A DNA stretch of 64,000 nt from an uncultured Prevotellaceae bacterium (lineage in GTDB: Bacteria > Bacteroidota > Bacteroidia > Bacteroidales > Bacteroidaceae): assembly GCA_947165505.1 (NCBI GenBank), contig CAMVAT010000014.1:16210-80209 (forward strand). Reading direction: 5' to 3'. Position 1 is the first letter of the stretch. Each line of letters starts with the position of its first letter. The position numbers and the translations under genes were made by a program. Below, piece by piece: positions 34,467 to 45,194 of this stretch. The notes under the pieces were generated by a model. The model ran no database searches. It had not been told where the DNA came from and saw only the letters and a list, made by a program, of their open reading frames with translations.

Positions 34467-35675
34467 ATGAGCAAGCTTTTCTCCATTCTATCCGCCGTAT
34501 GGCAATCGCTGCGAGGCGCATTCTCGTGGCTTCGCCGTCATGTGTCGGGTCTGGGCCGCTATCTGGGCTGGCTCAACCCCGGCCGCTATATCAACAAGAT
34601 AGACTGGTATATCATCCGTAAGTTTATCGGCACCTATATCTTTGCCATCGCGCTCATTATCTCTATCTCCATTGTCTTTGACGTGAACGAGAATCTGGCC
34701 AAGTTTTCACAGTATCATGCCCCGCTGAGTGCTATCGTCTTCGACTACTACGCCAATTTCGTTCCCTACTTCGCCAATCTGTTCAGCGCCCTGTTTGTCT
34801 TTATCGCCGTCATCTTCTTCACGTCGAAGTTGGCAGGCAACTCAGAGATTATCGCGATGCTGGCCGCTGGCATCTCGTTCAAGCGCCTGATGCGCCCCTA
34901 CATGATATCATGTGTGCTCATCTCTGCCTTGAGCTATTATCTGAGCGCCTACGTGATACCCCATGGCACCGTGATACGCCAGAACTTCGAGACGCTATAC
35001 AAGAACAAGAAGAAGAACACGGCGGCCGAGAATGTGCAGCTACAAGTAGGCGACGGCGTCATCGCCTACATACAATATTATGACAACACGATGAAGAAAG
35101 GCTACGGTTTCTGTCTGTATAAATTCGAGAACAAGAAGCTGATGAGCCACATGACCGCCTCGGAGATACAATACGACACCATCTCCGACTCTAAGAACCA
35201 CTGGACAGCCTACAACTGGACCATCCGCGACCTGAAGGGGTTGCGTGAAGACATCACTCGCGGCGCGAAAAGAGACACCACCATACTGATGGAGCCTACC
35301 GACCTGGTCTATTCCAAAGGACAGCAAGAGACCTTTACCAGTCCGCAGCTGCATGAGTATATCAGCAAGCAGCAGAGCCGCGGTTCTACCAACGTGGTGC
35401 AGTATGAAGTAGAATACCATAAGCGTATCGCCTCGTCGTTTGCGTCATTCATCTTGACGACCATCGGTTTCTCCTTATCATCACGCAAGCGCAAGGGAGG
35501 CATGGGCATGTATTTAGGTATCGGCCTGGCACTGAGTTTCACCTATATTATGTTGCAGACCGTGTCGGCCACCTTTGCCATTAAGGCCGACTGGCCTCCC
35601 GTGTTGGCGGCATGGATGCCCAATATCATATTTGCTCTGATAGCCTACTACTGTTACCGCAAGGCGCCCAATTGA
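34467..35675 (+). CDS. LptF/LptG-family permease (YjgP/YjgQ)
   Basis: Inner-membrane subunit of the LptBFG transporter, which extracts LPS for export. 402 residues from the ATG at 34467; the frame is open upstream but that part lies in tgt. Hydrophobic segments: about residues 55-75, 100-125, 145-170 in the N-terminal half, and three near the C-terminus (about 325-400). IDWYIIRKFIGTYIFAI is the typical start of the family. Whether it is LptF or LptG cannot be settled from sequence alone; the other permease and LptB must be elsewhere. Confidence 0.88.
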   Translation: MSKLFSILSAVWQSLRGAFSWLRRHVSGLGRYLGWLNPGRYINKIDWYIIRKFIGTYIFAIALIISISIVFDVNENLAKFSQYHAPLSAIVFDYYANFVPYFANLFSALFVFIAVIFFTSKLAGNSEIIAMLAAGISFKRLMRPYMISCVLISALSYYLSAYVIPHGTVIRQNFETLYKNKKKNTAAENVQLQVGDGVIAYIQYYDNTMKKGYGFCLYKFENKKLMSHMTASEIQYDTISDSKNHWTAYNWTIRDLKGLREDITRGAKRDTTILMEPTDLVYSKGQQETFTSPQLHEYISKQQSRGSTNVVQYEVEYHKRIASSFASFILTTIGFSLSSRKRKGGMGMYLGIGLALSFTYIMLQTVSATFAIKADWPPVLAAWMPNIIFALIAYYCYRKAPN

Positions 35676-35802
35676 CGGTCAGACGGTGACAGTAGTCGAT
35701 GAAACAATGGCCGTCAAGACAGTCCAGCGGAGGAAAACAGCTGAAACTAAAGTAACCAAGCAACTAAAGAAATCTACGAATTGAAGGAAAAAACAAAGAA
35801 TT

Positions 35803-37248
<1,446 letters not shown>

Positions 37249-37298
37249 CGACGATCGTTGTCATCATACTTTCAGACCTCAGCTGACGAACCCACAAC

Positions 37299-37333
37299 CA
37301 TCCCCTGCCCGGCTCCATGCCGTGCGGGGGATG
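37299..37333 (+). terminator. Hairpin after the DEAD-box helicase
   Basis: CATCCCCTGCCCGGC (37299-37313) pairs with GCCGTGCGGGGGATG (37319-37333) around a TCCAT loop, with one mismatch and one G-T pair. Only a weak T run follows (ATTTGAT). It fits a terminator for the helicase transcript. Confidence 0.6.
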
Positions 37334-37446
37334 ATTTGATAACCGTTCAAAATGTTGAGAAAAGAAGCAAAAAAGCATAAAAAAGTAAGAAAAACAAAGA
37401 AAAAGTGACATTTTTCTATATTTTTATCATTTTTTCTTTCAAAAAG

Positions 37447-37477
37447 TTTGGTAGTTTCAAGAATGTGTGTAACTTTG
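37447..37477 (+). promoter_or_regulatory. Promoter of gdhA
   Basis: TTTG at 37447-37450, a 19-bp spacer, then TAACTTTG at 37470-37477: both elements of the Bacteroidetes promoter match. It sits 70 bp before gdhA, in an AT-rich stretch of about 200 bp (37336-37547) in which I see nothing else definite. Confidence 0.8.
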
Positions 37478-37547
37478 CACGCGAAAATAAAAACATTCCA
37501 GGAAAAAGGTATATAGAGTTTTTCATTTTTAAATAAGTAAAAAGATT

Positions 37548-38882
37548 ATGAATGCAGCTAAAGTAATTGAGAATCTGAAACAGCGATTCCCCAACGAGCC
37601 TGAATACATCCAGGCCGTGAGTCAGGTATTAGGAACCATCGAAGAGGAGTACAACAAGCACCCCGAGTTTGACCGTGCCAACCTCATCGAGCGTCTCTGC
37701 ATTCCAGACCGTCTGGTGCAATTCCGTGTGACCTGGACGGACGACAAGGGTAACGTACAGACGAACATGGGCTATCGTGTGCAGCACAACAACGCCATTG
37801 GCCCGTACAAAGGCGGCATCCGCTATCACGCCTCTGTGAACCTCTCGATTTTGAAGTTCCTCGCCTTCGAGCAGACATTCAAGAACTCACTGACCACCCT
37901 GCCGATGGGCGGTGCCAAAGGCGGTAGCGACTTCTCGCCCCGCGGCAAGTCTAACGCTGAAGTGATGCGTTTCTGCCAGGCCTTCATGACCGAGCTGTAT
38001 CGTCACATCGGTCCTGACGAGGATGTGCCCGCAGGCGATATCGGTGTGGGCGGCCGCGAAGTGGCCTACATGTTTGGCATGTATAAGAAACTGACCCACC
38101 AGTGGAACGGCGTGCTGACCGGCAAGGGTCTGGAGTTCGGCGGTTCGCTGATCCGTCCCGAGGCTACCGGCTACGGCAATGTGTATTTCCTCTGCAACAT
38201 GCTCGCCACCCGCGGTGAGAGCATCAAGGGCAAGACCATCCTGGTGTCTGGCGCCGGCAACGTGGCCCAATATACCGTAGAGAAATGTATCGAACTGGGC
38301 GGCAAGGTCGTGACCATGTCAGATTCCGACGGTTACATTTACGATCCGGACGGCATCGACCGCGAGAAGCTGGACTACATCATGGAGCTGAAGAACGTGG
38401 AGCGCGGCCGCATCAAGGAATATGCCGAGCAGTATGGTGTGAAATATGTGGAAGGCAAGAAGCCCTGGTTTGAGAAAGCCGACATCGCCCTGCCCTCTGC
38501 CACCCAGAACGAGATCAACGAAGAGGCAGCCAAGGCCCTTGTAGCCAACGGTGTGATCGCCGTGAGCGAAGGTGCCAACATGCCCACCACGCCCGAGGCC
38601 ATCAAAGTGTTCCAGGATGCCAAGATTCTTTACTCTCCGGGTAAGGCAGCCAATGCCGGCGGTGTGTCGGTGTCGGGCTTGGAGATGAGCCAGAACTCAG
38701 AGCGTCTGCGCTGGAGCCGCGAGGAAGTGGATCAGAAGTTGCACGACATCATGAACGACATCCACGCCAACTGCGTGAAGTACGGCACCGAGGAAGACGG
38801 CTACATCAACTATGTGAAGGGTGCCAACATCGCCGGATTCCTGAAAGTGGCCAAAGCCATGATGGCACAAGGCATTGTCTAA
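37548..38882 (+). CDS. gdhA: NADP-type glutamate dehydrogenase
   Basis: Converts 2-oxoglutarate and ammonia to glutamate, the usual ammonium-assimilation route in this phylum. 444 residues, the length of the hexameric small form. GPYKGGIRYHASVNLSILKF, TTLPMGGAKGGSDF (catalytic Lys region), VPAGDIGVGGREV, and the cofactor loop VSGAGNVAQYTVEK (about 238-251) are visible. Cofactor choice is inferred from overall similarity. It is a single gene between its own promoter and a strong terminator. Confidence 0.93.
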   Translation: MNAAKVIENLKQRFPNEPEYIQAVSQVLGTIEEEYNKHPEFDRANLIERLCIPDRLVQFRVTWTDDKGNVQTNMGYRVQHNNAIGPYKGGIRYHASVNLSILKFLAFEQTFKNSLTTLPMGGAKGGSDFSPRGKSNAEVMRFCQAFMTELYRHIGPDEDVPAGDIGVGGREVAYMFGMYKKLTHQWNGVLTGKGLEFGGSLIRPEATGYGNVYFLCNMLATRGESIKGKTILVSGAGNVAQYTVEKCIELGGKVVTMSDSDGYIYDPDGIDREKLDYIMELKNVERGRIKEYAEQYGVKYVEGKKPWFEKADIALPSATQNEINEEAAKALVANGVIAVSEGANMPTTPEAIKVFQDAKILYSPGKAANAGGVSVSGLEMSQNSERLRWSREEVDQKLHDIMNDIHANCVKYGTEEDGYINYVKGANIAGFLKVAKAMMAQGIV

Positions 38883-38910
38883 CAAGCCGATAAAAACCAT
38901 AGCTTATAAC

Positions 38911-38950
38911 AAATCCGCGAGGCACATACCTCGCGGATTTATATTTTTTG
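38911..38950 (+). terminator. Rho-independent terminator of gdhA
   Basis: AAATCCGCGAGG (38911-38922) and CCTCGCGGATTT (38929-38940) form a perfect 12-bp stem with a 6-nt loop, followed by ATATTTTTTG. Confidence 0.9.
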
Positions 38951-38995
38951 TCAGAAGACAAAAAGGAAATGCTAATAGATGCCGATCATGTTGTT

Positions 38996-39397
38996 TTATA
39001 CGGCGGTGGGGGTAGTCGAGAAGAGATCTTCTATCTCGGTCATCTCATCCTCATCAAACCACTTGGTGAGTTTCTCTTTCGCCTTCTCCTTCGCCTCGTC
39101 GGTGATCTGGTCCCACACCTTCTTGAGCACATAGGCCAATACGGCCATATCATCGCCCAGTCCCACAATGGGGATGGCATCGGGTATGGCATCAAGCGGA
39201 CTGATAAGATAGCCGAGCGCCCCGATGATAATCGCCTTATCCTTGACAGACACTTTCTTGCTGTTCAACGAATAATATAAGATAAGCGCGGAATAGACCA
39301 GTTTAGCACCAGCCCTTTTTGCTATTCTCGATATTTTTTCAACGAAGCCCTTCGACGAGAACTTGTTTGAGTATTTCATAAAATCGGGTAATTCCAT
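38996..39397 (-). CDS. YkvA/DUF1232 family membrane protein
   Basis: 133-residue protein of unknown function. The conserved DUF1232 block is clear: YSALILYYSL, then KDKAIIIGALGYLISPLDAIPDAIPIVGLGDDMAVLAYVL (two or three short hydrophobic stretches, about residues 35-95), then an acidic C-terminal helix. It converges with gdhA beyond the terminator and diverges from the small membrane protein at 39486; both have their own promoters in the 88-bp gap. Confidence 0.85.
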   Translation of the reverse strand: MELPDFMKYSNKFSSKGFVEKISRIAKRAGAKLVYSALILYYSLNSKKVSVKDKAIIIGALGYLISPLDAIPDAIPIVGLGDDMAVLAYVLKKVWDQITDEAKEKAKEKLTKWFDEDEMTEIEDLFSTTPTAV

Positions 39398-39429
39398 TTT
39401 CCAAATATTTTTTTGGTGAATATTGTGTG

Positions 39430-39437
39430 CAAAAATA
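39430..39437 (-). promoter_or_regulatory. -7 promoter element of the ykvA-like gene
   Basis: The minus strand reads TATTTTTG followed by C, 32 bp before the start at 39397. It is paired back to back with the element at 39450. Confidence 0.6.
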
Positions 39438-39449
39438 CGAATTATTCAT

Positions 39450-39457
39450 TACCTTTG
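39450..39457 (+). promoter_or_regulatory. -7 promoter element of the small membrane protein gene
   Basis: TACCTTTG followed by C, a full consensus match, 28 bp before the start at 39486. Confidence 0.6.
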
Positions 39458-39485
39458 CAAATAAAACGATTTAAAAAACATCAAA

Positions 39486-39893
39486 ATGACAATTCCATTA
39501 AGCGACGAAACCGTATTGGCCATCAAAACCGCTGTAAAAGAGCATCATGACGACCCTGATTTTCCGAAGATGAGTGACTACGACACCGACGAGGAAGAAG
39601 TAAAAGACTTTTTGTTTGACAGTCAGGTGATAGAAGAAGTGACGATGGAGACGGAGAAGAAACGGCTCACCCGCATCGGCATCATCTTTGTGATACCAGT
39701 AGCCATCATGGCATGTTTTACGTTTGACACAAAGCTCCGTCTGCTGATCGGTGTATGTGGAGGCATCGTGGCCTGCACGCTCTATCTGCTGGGCGAGAAA
39801 GCCTATCAGCATCATCAAGACAAGAAACTCGCCGCCTCGGGACCTGCCCGCTACTGCGACGCCGTGCTGAAGCATTTGCAGATAGACGCATAA
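39486..39893 (+). CDS. Hypothetical small membrane protein
   Basis: Not recognised. 135 residues with an acidic soluble N-terminal part (about 1-58, including DYDTDEEEVKDFLFD), two adjacent membrane segments (RIGIIFVIPVAIMACFTF and LLIGVCGGIVACTLYLL, about 63-100) and a short charged C-terminus with HHQDKK. It has its own promoter and a hairpin just after the stop. No link to the divergent ykvA-like gene or to rnpB can be inferred. Confidence 0.65.
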   Translation: MTIPLSDETVLAIKTAVKEHHDDPDFPKMSDYDTDEEEVKDFLFDSQVIEEVTMETEKKRLTRIGIIFVIPVAIMACFTFDTKLRLLIGVCGGIVACTLYLLGEKAYQHHQDKKLAASGPARYCDAVLKHLQIDA

Positions 39894-39899
39894 GATTTC

Positions 39900-39934
39900 A
39901 TGCACTGCGGATGCGGCATGCCGCATCCTTGCAT
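39900..39934. terminator. Palindromic hairpin between a small membrane protein gene and rnpB
   Basis: A perfect 20-bp palindrome GGATGCGGCATGCCGCATCC (39909-39928) is flanked by ATGCA/TGCAT, giving an extended stem. T tracts are weak on both sides. It lies between convergent transcription units and may terminate both. Confidence 0.5.
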
Positions 39935-39967
39935 CTCTCTTACGGTATCAAGTATTCAAGGAAAAAA

Positions 39968-40340
39968 GAGCAGTGGTCCTATAAGCCGGGTTCTGTTCTC
40001 CATAGCGAGCTATGGAGCATGTGTCATTTATCTACTCCGCAAGTCACCTCACGGCTCCAGCGTTCTACCCTCCGTCGTACCGTAGTTCGGGCGGGCATCC
40101 CTCAGACGACGGTTTACGCGAACTTGCAGCCTCCAGCAGGCACAGCCCGGTGATCACCCACCGGCTGGTGGTCTCTTACACCACCTTCTCACCCTTACCC
40201 CGCACGCGGGGCGGTTCTTTTCTTCTACCTTCACCTACTGTCGCCAATAGCTTCTATTTTCGGAAGTGGAGCGCCCTGTGCTGCCCGGACTTTCCTCCTG
40301 CATATCCAGTATGCCGGCGACACATCGGACCACTGCTCCT
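39968..40340 (-). ncRNA. rnpB: RNase P RNA (class A)
   Basis: Catalytic RNA of RNase P, which trims tRNA 5' leaders. The minus strand carries the hallmark GAGGAAAGTCCGGGC near the 5' end and the closing GGACCACTGCTC at the 3' end, which pairs with GGAGCAGTGGTCC at the 5' end (P1). Length is about 373 nt; ends are set from the P1 helix and are good to a few bases. Several short frames in this region are not genes. A -7 box lies 13 bp upstream. Confidence 0.95.
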
Positions 40341-40352
40341 GTATTTTCGTTG

Positions 40353-40360
40353 CAAAATTA
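40353..40360 (-). promoter_or_regulatory. -7 promoter element of rnpB
   Basis: The minus strand reads TAATTTTG followed by C. It predicts a start within about 8 nt of the RNase P RNA 5' end set by helix P1. Confidence 0.65.
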
Positions 40361-40362
40361 CG

Positions 40363-40410
40363 AAAAAAAATGCGATTCGGATGCCATTCATGGGCAAGAA
40401 ATCGCATTTT
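40363..40410 (-). terminator. Terminator of the ketosynthase/ACP cluster
   Basis: On the minus strand AAAATGCGATT (40410-40400) pairs with AATCGCATTTT (40377-40367) and is followed by a run of T. It lies 59 bp after the lolA-like stop, directly before the rnpB promoter. Confidence 0.75.
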
Positions 40411-40468
40411 CTTTTGCGTTTTTATTATCCTGTGGCAGCCACCGGGTCACATGCCGGTCGGCGTCGCC

Positions 40469-41056
40469 TTATTTAAGGACACAATTCGAGAAGCTGTATT
40501 CCGTGTAATTGCCAGCTTTCTCATTCATTCTGATCGATTTGATTTCCTGCGTACGCATATCCAAGCTCAGCACAAACGATGTAAACATCATTCTCCGTGC
40601 CTCTTTTTTAGTTGCGGCATTGGGAGTGATGGTAAGGATGAGCATATTGCCGCTCTTCGTCATTTTCAGGTCGGAGAGTTGTGATATGTTTTTCTGTCCA
40701 CCCGACAGGAAGCTCTCGAACACAGCTTGGAAAGAAGCGAACTGGGCATTCGCCTGACTCGTCGTGGTATATTTCTTGCCATTAGCCACCATGGTAAATG
40801 AGCTGCCTTTCATCAAGAGCTGGTCTTTCCCCCCGTTCATGACGATACTCACCTCGTTGGGTCGTTTCATGGTCAGTTTGCCATACGTGACAGCATCCTT
40901 GGCGATTGCTTTTCTGTGGGTTGTCTTTTTGACGTCGGCCGTCACAGAGCTCACATTCTTATACTTTGCCGCTACTTTTTGGAAATCAGCCTGTTGCGCT
41001 TGAGCGGCAGTGAAGAGCAAACATAATACGCTAAAAAACAAAAGGGTTCGTTTCAT
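40469..41056 (-). CDS. LolA-like periplasmic lipoprotein carrier
   Basis: 195-residue periplasmic protein with a signal peptide (MKRTLLFFSVLCLLFTAAQAQ) and a LolA/LolB-like unclosed beta-barrel. KNVSSVTADVKKTTHRKAI and GKLTMKRPNEVSIVMNGGKDQLLMKG are typical of LolA-type carriers, which pass lipid-modified substrates across the periplasm. In flexirubin and aryl-polyene clusters a LolA-like protein accompanies the MMPL exporter, and here it ends the same transcription unit. It is more likely a cluster-dedicated carrier than the housekeeping LolA. The 131 bp before it (41057-41187) hold no clear signal. Confidence 0.75.
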   Translation of the reverse strand: MKRTLLFFSVLCLLFTAAQAQQADFQKVAAKYKNVSSVTADVKKTTHRKAIAKDAVTYGKLTMKRPNEVSIVMNGGKDQLLMKGSSFTMVANGKKYTTTSQANAQFASFQAVFESFLSGGQKNISQLSDLKMTKSGNMLILTITPNAATKKEARRMMFTSFVLSLDMRTQEIKSIRMNEKAGNYTEYSFSNCVLK

Positions 41057-41187
41057 TTTTTTATTGATTTGGTTTAAAACGATATTGTCATTGGTTTTTT
41101 CAACTGAGGCAGACAGCAGTGAGCCTGCACATATTCTTAGACGAATTAGAGCATTGATGGTTTAAAACAAGCGTTGACAATCACTTA

Positions 41188-42672
41188 TTAGATACGCGCC
41201 GGGATGACTTGCCGGATGGTATCCATTCCGAGCAGTTCAGAGCACGTGAGCAGCGCCGTCATCGACACCCCCTCCACCCCGTGGAGCATGAGATTCTGCC
41301 CCGTAAGCAACAGGTTTTGTATGGGTGTCTTAGGCGAGAGCATCGTCATGACCATGTTGTCGTAATCTTTTCTGATCCCGTATGCCGAGCCCTCGGGTGT
41401 CTGGTTATAGTCGCGGTATGTGAGTGGCGTGCTGACATATTTGGCCACTGCCATATCGCCCAGTCCGGGAATCACCGTTTCGGCCAAGTGGATACACTCT
41501 TGCGCCTTCTGCTCTTTCATGTCGAGATAGTCGTCGCCACGGTGAGCCACCGTCGTATGCTCCCACTTACGGCAGCACTCCCACGACATCGGAGTCAGCA
41601 AGTCAACCTGTTCGGTGTAATCGCCCGCCTGCGGAGGCCGGCAGCAAACCATCACCCTGTCTATGGTGTGCTTATCTCCTGCCCTCTCCTGCATCTCAGA
41701 GCCCCAGATGTCGGTGGTGCGATATACGAACTTATTGTGATTGAAATAGCGGAGCGTGTGCGGTTTGAGCACCATCGAAACAGTGAGCATCCCACCCGTG
41801 TTCTGCATCATACCCATCCGCCTGCGGAAGACATTCTTAATCAGGTGCGGGGCTTTGACCCACTGGAACGTCATCGCCGGATGCGCATCGCTGATGAACA
41901 CATCCCCCTCATAGACCTCGCCGTTACTACACCTTGCCGCCACGACTCGTTTACGGTTGACGTCAGGGTCAGCCATCAGTTCCACCACCTCAGCGCCACA
42001 GACCACCCGTCCGCCATCGGCTTGTATGCGGTCGATGAGTCTCTGCACCAGCAGATTACCCGGTGCCCGCAGACGCCAACTGCTCTGTATGAACGCGCTA
42101 TTGCCATGGGCAAAAGAGAAAAGCGGCAACGACTCCCTCCTCAGTTCCATCTTAATAGCCGAACCCGCCAGGATGTTGGCCAACACCTTGTTCTGGAACG
42201 TGTCTGTCAAGTATTGATAGGCATTCATCCCGAAGAACCGGAACGTCTCTTCAGACCCGAGTGCCGCCTCCTCGTTTTGCCTGAGCATCTCCACATATCG
42301 CCCCAGAGCCGCCCTCTCAGCGGGGAACTGCCGGGCCAGCGTATCAGCAAACTGCTGGTAGCCTTGGGCAAAGGCGAACGTCTGACCGCCCACCGTGATC
42401 AAGTCAAAGCCGTCGGCATCCATCCTGTGCCAAGGCAGGTCCATGAGTCCCACATACGAGAAGATGGCATGAAGGCGCTGCCCTTCGGCCAGTCCGCCCA
42501 CATAATGCAGCCCCGTGTCGAAAGCATACTTGCCGCGCGTATAGCTCTGAATACACCCGCCGGGTTGCGTCTGCCGTTCGAGCACGACCACGCTTTTTCC
42601 CTGCCGGGCAAGGATTGCGGCACATAGCAATCCGCCCAGTCCGCTGCCTATGACGACCACCTCGTGTCTCAT
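41188..42672 (-). CDS. FAD-dependent oxidoreductase (phytoene desaturase/retinol saturase-like)
   Basis: 494 residues from the ATG at 42672, whose ATGA overlaps the stop of the exporter gene; an upstream in-frame start at 42696 is less likely. The FAD motif VVVIGSGLGGLLCAAILA (about 6-23) and FDTGLHYVGG match CrtI-type desaturases and retinol saturases. TGQNLMLHGVEGVSMTALLT near the C-terminus is the second FAD-contact block. These enzymes desaturate, isomerise or reduce polyene chains, fitting a role in modifying an ACP-bound or free polyene lipid. The substrate is not known. Confidence 0.85.
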   Translation of the reverse strand: MRHEVVVIGSGLGGLLCAAILARQGKSVVVLERQTQPGGCIQSYTRGKYAFDTGLHYVGGLAEGQRLHAIFSYVGLMDLPWHRMDADGFDLITVGGQTFAFAQGYQQFADTLARQFPAERAALGRYVEMLRQNEEAALGSEETFRFFGMNAYQYLTDTFQNKVLANILAGSAIKMELRRESLPLFSFAHGNSAFIQSSWRLRAPGNLLVQRLIDRIQADGGRVVCGAEVVELMADPDVNRKRVVAARCSNGEVYEGDVFISDAHPAMTFQWVKAPHLIKNVFRRRMGMMQNTGGMLTVSMVLKPHTLRYFNHNKFVYRTTDIWGSEMQERAGDKHTIDRVMVCCRPPQAGDYTEQVDLLTPMSWECCRKWEHTTVAHRGDDYLDMKEQKAQECIHLAETVIPGLGDMAVAKYVSTPLTYRDYNQTPEGSAYGIRKDYDNMVMTMLSPKTPIQNLLLTGQNLMLHGVEGVSMTALLTCSELLGMDTIRQVIPARI

Positions 42673-45191
42673 GCCGCCTTCTTTCTGTTGAGCCACCTGT
42701 ATATGGCCGGTTGCAGCACGTAAGACAAGACCACCGCCGACACCAGTCCCACGAGCGTGGAGAAGCCTACCGACTTGATGGCGGGATGCTGAGCCAGCAG
42801 CATGCTGCTGACCGTGACCACCAGCGTGAATGCGCTGAGGAAGATAGCCGTCTTATGATACTGCAGTTTCTGTTGGTTGGGATCGGTGAGTCCGTTCATC
42901 ACAAAGATGCTGTAATCCACCCCGATACCGAAGATAAAGGTAGAGATGATGATGCTGATGAGATTGAAGCTCATACCGAAGATATTCATCGCCCCGAGCA
43001 CGATAAGCCAGCTGAGAACGATAGGCATCAGTGCCAGCAACGTGTTTTTGACGTTGAAATGGAAGCTGACGAGCAGCACCACGAGCACGAAGAGCATAGA
43101 GAGCCACTGCAGCACATTGAAATCCTCGCTCATCTGCATGAGCGTGTCGGTGGTATAATAATAGGTGTCGAGCACCAGCAGTTTTGGATGGCTGGCCACG
43201 GCGTCGCAGATACGCATATAGTCACTCTCGCTGCTCCGCACGGAGTCATTGGCACATCTCACGGAGGTGAAGCAGAGATAGTCGCCCCCATACGACTGTT
43301 CCATCATCGTTGACTGATATCCCTGCGGAATGATGTCGGCCTCGTAGAGCGGGTCGGGCTGGTAGTCGGCCTCCACCGCGTCGAAAAACGTCTGGAAGGC
43401 ATCGGGCATCAGACCTGCAGCCGGTGCTGTCTGCGCCGTCAGGCTGCGCACCTTGTCAAGTCGCTGCTGCGTCCAATAGTCACGCCATGCCTCTATTCTC
43501 TCTTGCTGCACACGCTGCGGGATAAAAATCTGGTTGGTACGGTTGTAATCTTTCACCAATCCGAGCGTTTTCAGCGAATCGAGTTTTTTGTCGAGCACGT
43601 CAAAGTTTTCGATGGCCTCTTCCATCGTTTTCCCCCGGCTGGCGAAATATTTCTGTTTATCGCCCGTATATGTTTTCTGCCGCAGCAGTTGCTCGGAATG
43701 TTCTGTCAAGGGGTCGTCGTATCCCAGGTTGTGCATATCGGCATCGAAGTGTGTGCCCCCGATGAAATAGGCCACCACCCCCACCAGTGCCACGATGACA
43801 AGCGCCATGATGAGCGGTCGGTTTCTGTCGAACTGCATGGCATTGACCCGTCCTATCCATCCCCACAATTTCCCTTGCGCCACGCTGTCATTTTCTGCGC
43901 CGCTATTACGCTTCGTCATCAGATAGTCGAGCATCTGCGGCAAGTAAGTGAGGCTGAAGAACGTAGTGCCCAAGATGGCGAAAGCCGCAAAGAGTCCGAA
44001 GTCTTGCAGGAGGTCGGTTTTGATGAAGATGAGTCCGGCAAACGAGCCGATGGTCGTGAGACAGCCGAGCCACACGGGTTTCACCTGGTCGCGCAACATC
44101 TGTTCGGTATTCTCCACATACTGTTGATGCACCAGCACATGCAGCACATAGCTGAGCGCCACGCCGAGCACGACGCCGCCGATGCCCAACGCCAGCAGCG
44201 AGAACTGCCCCTTGATCCAAAACATCATCGCCAGTCCGAAGAGCGTGCCGAAGACCACGGGCAGGAACAGGAGCAGCGGGAAGGCGAGCCCTTTGCCCTT
44301 GCACGACTTTCTGAAGCACAGGAAGAGGAAAATAAGCACCAATACCACCGCCCCGGTGATCGTCGTCGTGAGGTCGCGCTTGATTTGCGTGGAATTATAG
44401 AATCCGCTGGCAGGCGTGCCATGATACGAGATGGTGACTCCAGGGTGCGTGTTTTTGAACTGCGTGATGAGCGAGTTGATCATATCAAACATCGCGCGCC
44501 CCTGTCCGGTGTTGGTAGCCGAGAATCGCGGCGTGATGAAGGCGATGCACACCGTAGAGTCGGGCACGAAGAAATGCGAGTCAACCGTCTTGTAGTTGCC
44601 AGCCGACGACAACAGTTCTCCCAGTGCCATATCGGCCAGCACGTTCCTCATCCCCATGGGGTCTAACTGTATCAGTTCCGGAAACATCTGACCAAACTCC
44701 CCTTCCAGTTCATCGCGGTTTTGCTGCATTTGCTCAGCGAAGTGCTCACGTGTGAGGAGCGAGTCGAACCTGTGGTAAGCCGCCGTGTCGATATACGCCG
44801 GCAGGTGCTGCGTGAGATAGTCCACCCCGTCGAGCATCAGCTCATCAGGAATCCGGTAGAAGGCATCAGCTATGGTGCTGTCTTTGGCGTCTCTGACCAT
44901 GAGCGAGTCGATGAACTCATCGCATGCGCTCACGAGCGAGTCCACGGTCACCGAGTCGTTGTCGGCTTCGAACAGCAGAAACGTCTTGTCTTTGATTTTG
45001 AGGTCGGCAAAGGCCAGTTTCATGGTACCGTCCTCATTTCTTGAGGAAGGCATGAGCTTGTCGATATCCTCTTCGAGATGGATGCGCGAGGCAAACCATC
45101 CGAAGAAGATGAACAAAGCCGCCATAGAAGTCCAGCATACGAACTGATGATTTCTGAAATAGCGGTATAATCTGATGAGCAGCAGGGTCAT
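42669..45191 (-). CDS. MMPL/RND-family lipid exporter
   Basis: 840-residue inner-membrane transporter with about twelve membrane segments in two halves: one near residues 20-40, a group at about 270-430, one near 460-480, and a cluster at 690-835. Two large periplasmic loops lie between. The closest known type is the MMPL exporter found in aryl-polyene and flexirubin clusters, which moves lipid products to the outer membrane. It lies 3 bp after the ACP gene and overlaps the FAD enzyme by 4 bp, so the genes are translationally coupled. Confidence 0.88.
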   Translation of the reverse strand: MTLLLIRLYRYFRNHQFVCWTSMAALFIFFGWFASRIHLEEDIDKLMPSSRNEDGTMKLAFADLKIKDKTFLLFEADNDSVTVDSLVSACDEFIDSLMVRDAKDSTIADAFYRIPDELMLDGVDYLTQHLPAYIDTAAYHRFDSLLTREHFAEQMQQNRDELEGEFGQMFPELIQLDPMGMRNVLADMALGELLSSAGNYKTVDSHFFVPDSTVCIAFITPRFSATNTGQGRAMFDMINSLITQFKNTHPGVTISYHGTPASGFYNSTQIKRDLTTTITGAVVLVLIFLFLCFRKSCKGKGLAFPLLLFLPVVFGTLFGLAMMFWIKGQFSLLALGIGGVVLGVALSYVLHVLVHQQYVENTEQMLRDQVKPVWLGCLTTIGSFAGLIFIKTDLLQDFGLFAAFAILGTTFFSLTYLPQMLDYLMTKRNSGAENDSVAQGKLWGWIGRVNAMQFDRNRPLIMALVIVALVGVVAYFIGGTHFDADMHNLGYDDPLTEHSEQLLRQKTYTGDKQKYFASRGKTMEEAIENFDVLDKKLDSLKTLGLVKDYNRTNQIFIPQRVQQERIEAWRDYWTQQRLDKVRSLTAQTAPAAGLMPDAFQTFFDAVEADYQPDPLYEADIIPQGYQSTMMEQSYGGDYLCFTSVRCANDSVRSSESDYMRICDAVASHPKLLVLDTYYYTTDTLMQMSEDFNVLQWLSMLFVLVVLLVSFHFNVKNTLLALMPIVLSWLIVLGAMNIFGMSFNLISIIISTFIFGIGVDYSIFVMNGLTDPNQQKLQYHKTAIFLSAFTLVVTVSSMLLAQHPAIKSVGFSTLVGLVSAVVLSYVLQPAIYRWLNRKKAA

Positions 45192-45194
45192 TTT

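Noticed and set aside
39900..40508. Several open frames of 60-154 codons over 39900-40508
   Set aside because: They overlap the RNase P RNA and its promoter; the RNA hallmark sequences explain the region better.
41209..42627. A 472-codon frame opposite the FAD oxidoreductase
   Set aside because: Antisense shadow of a well-supported gene with FAD motifs.
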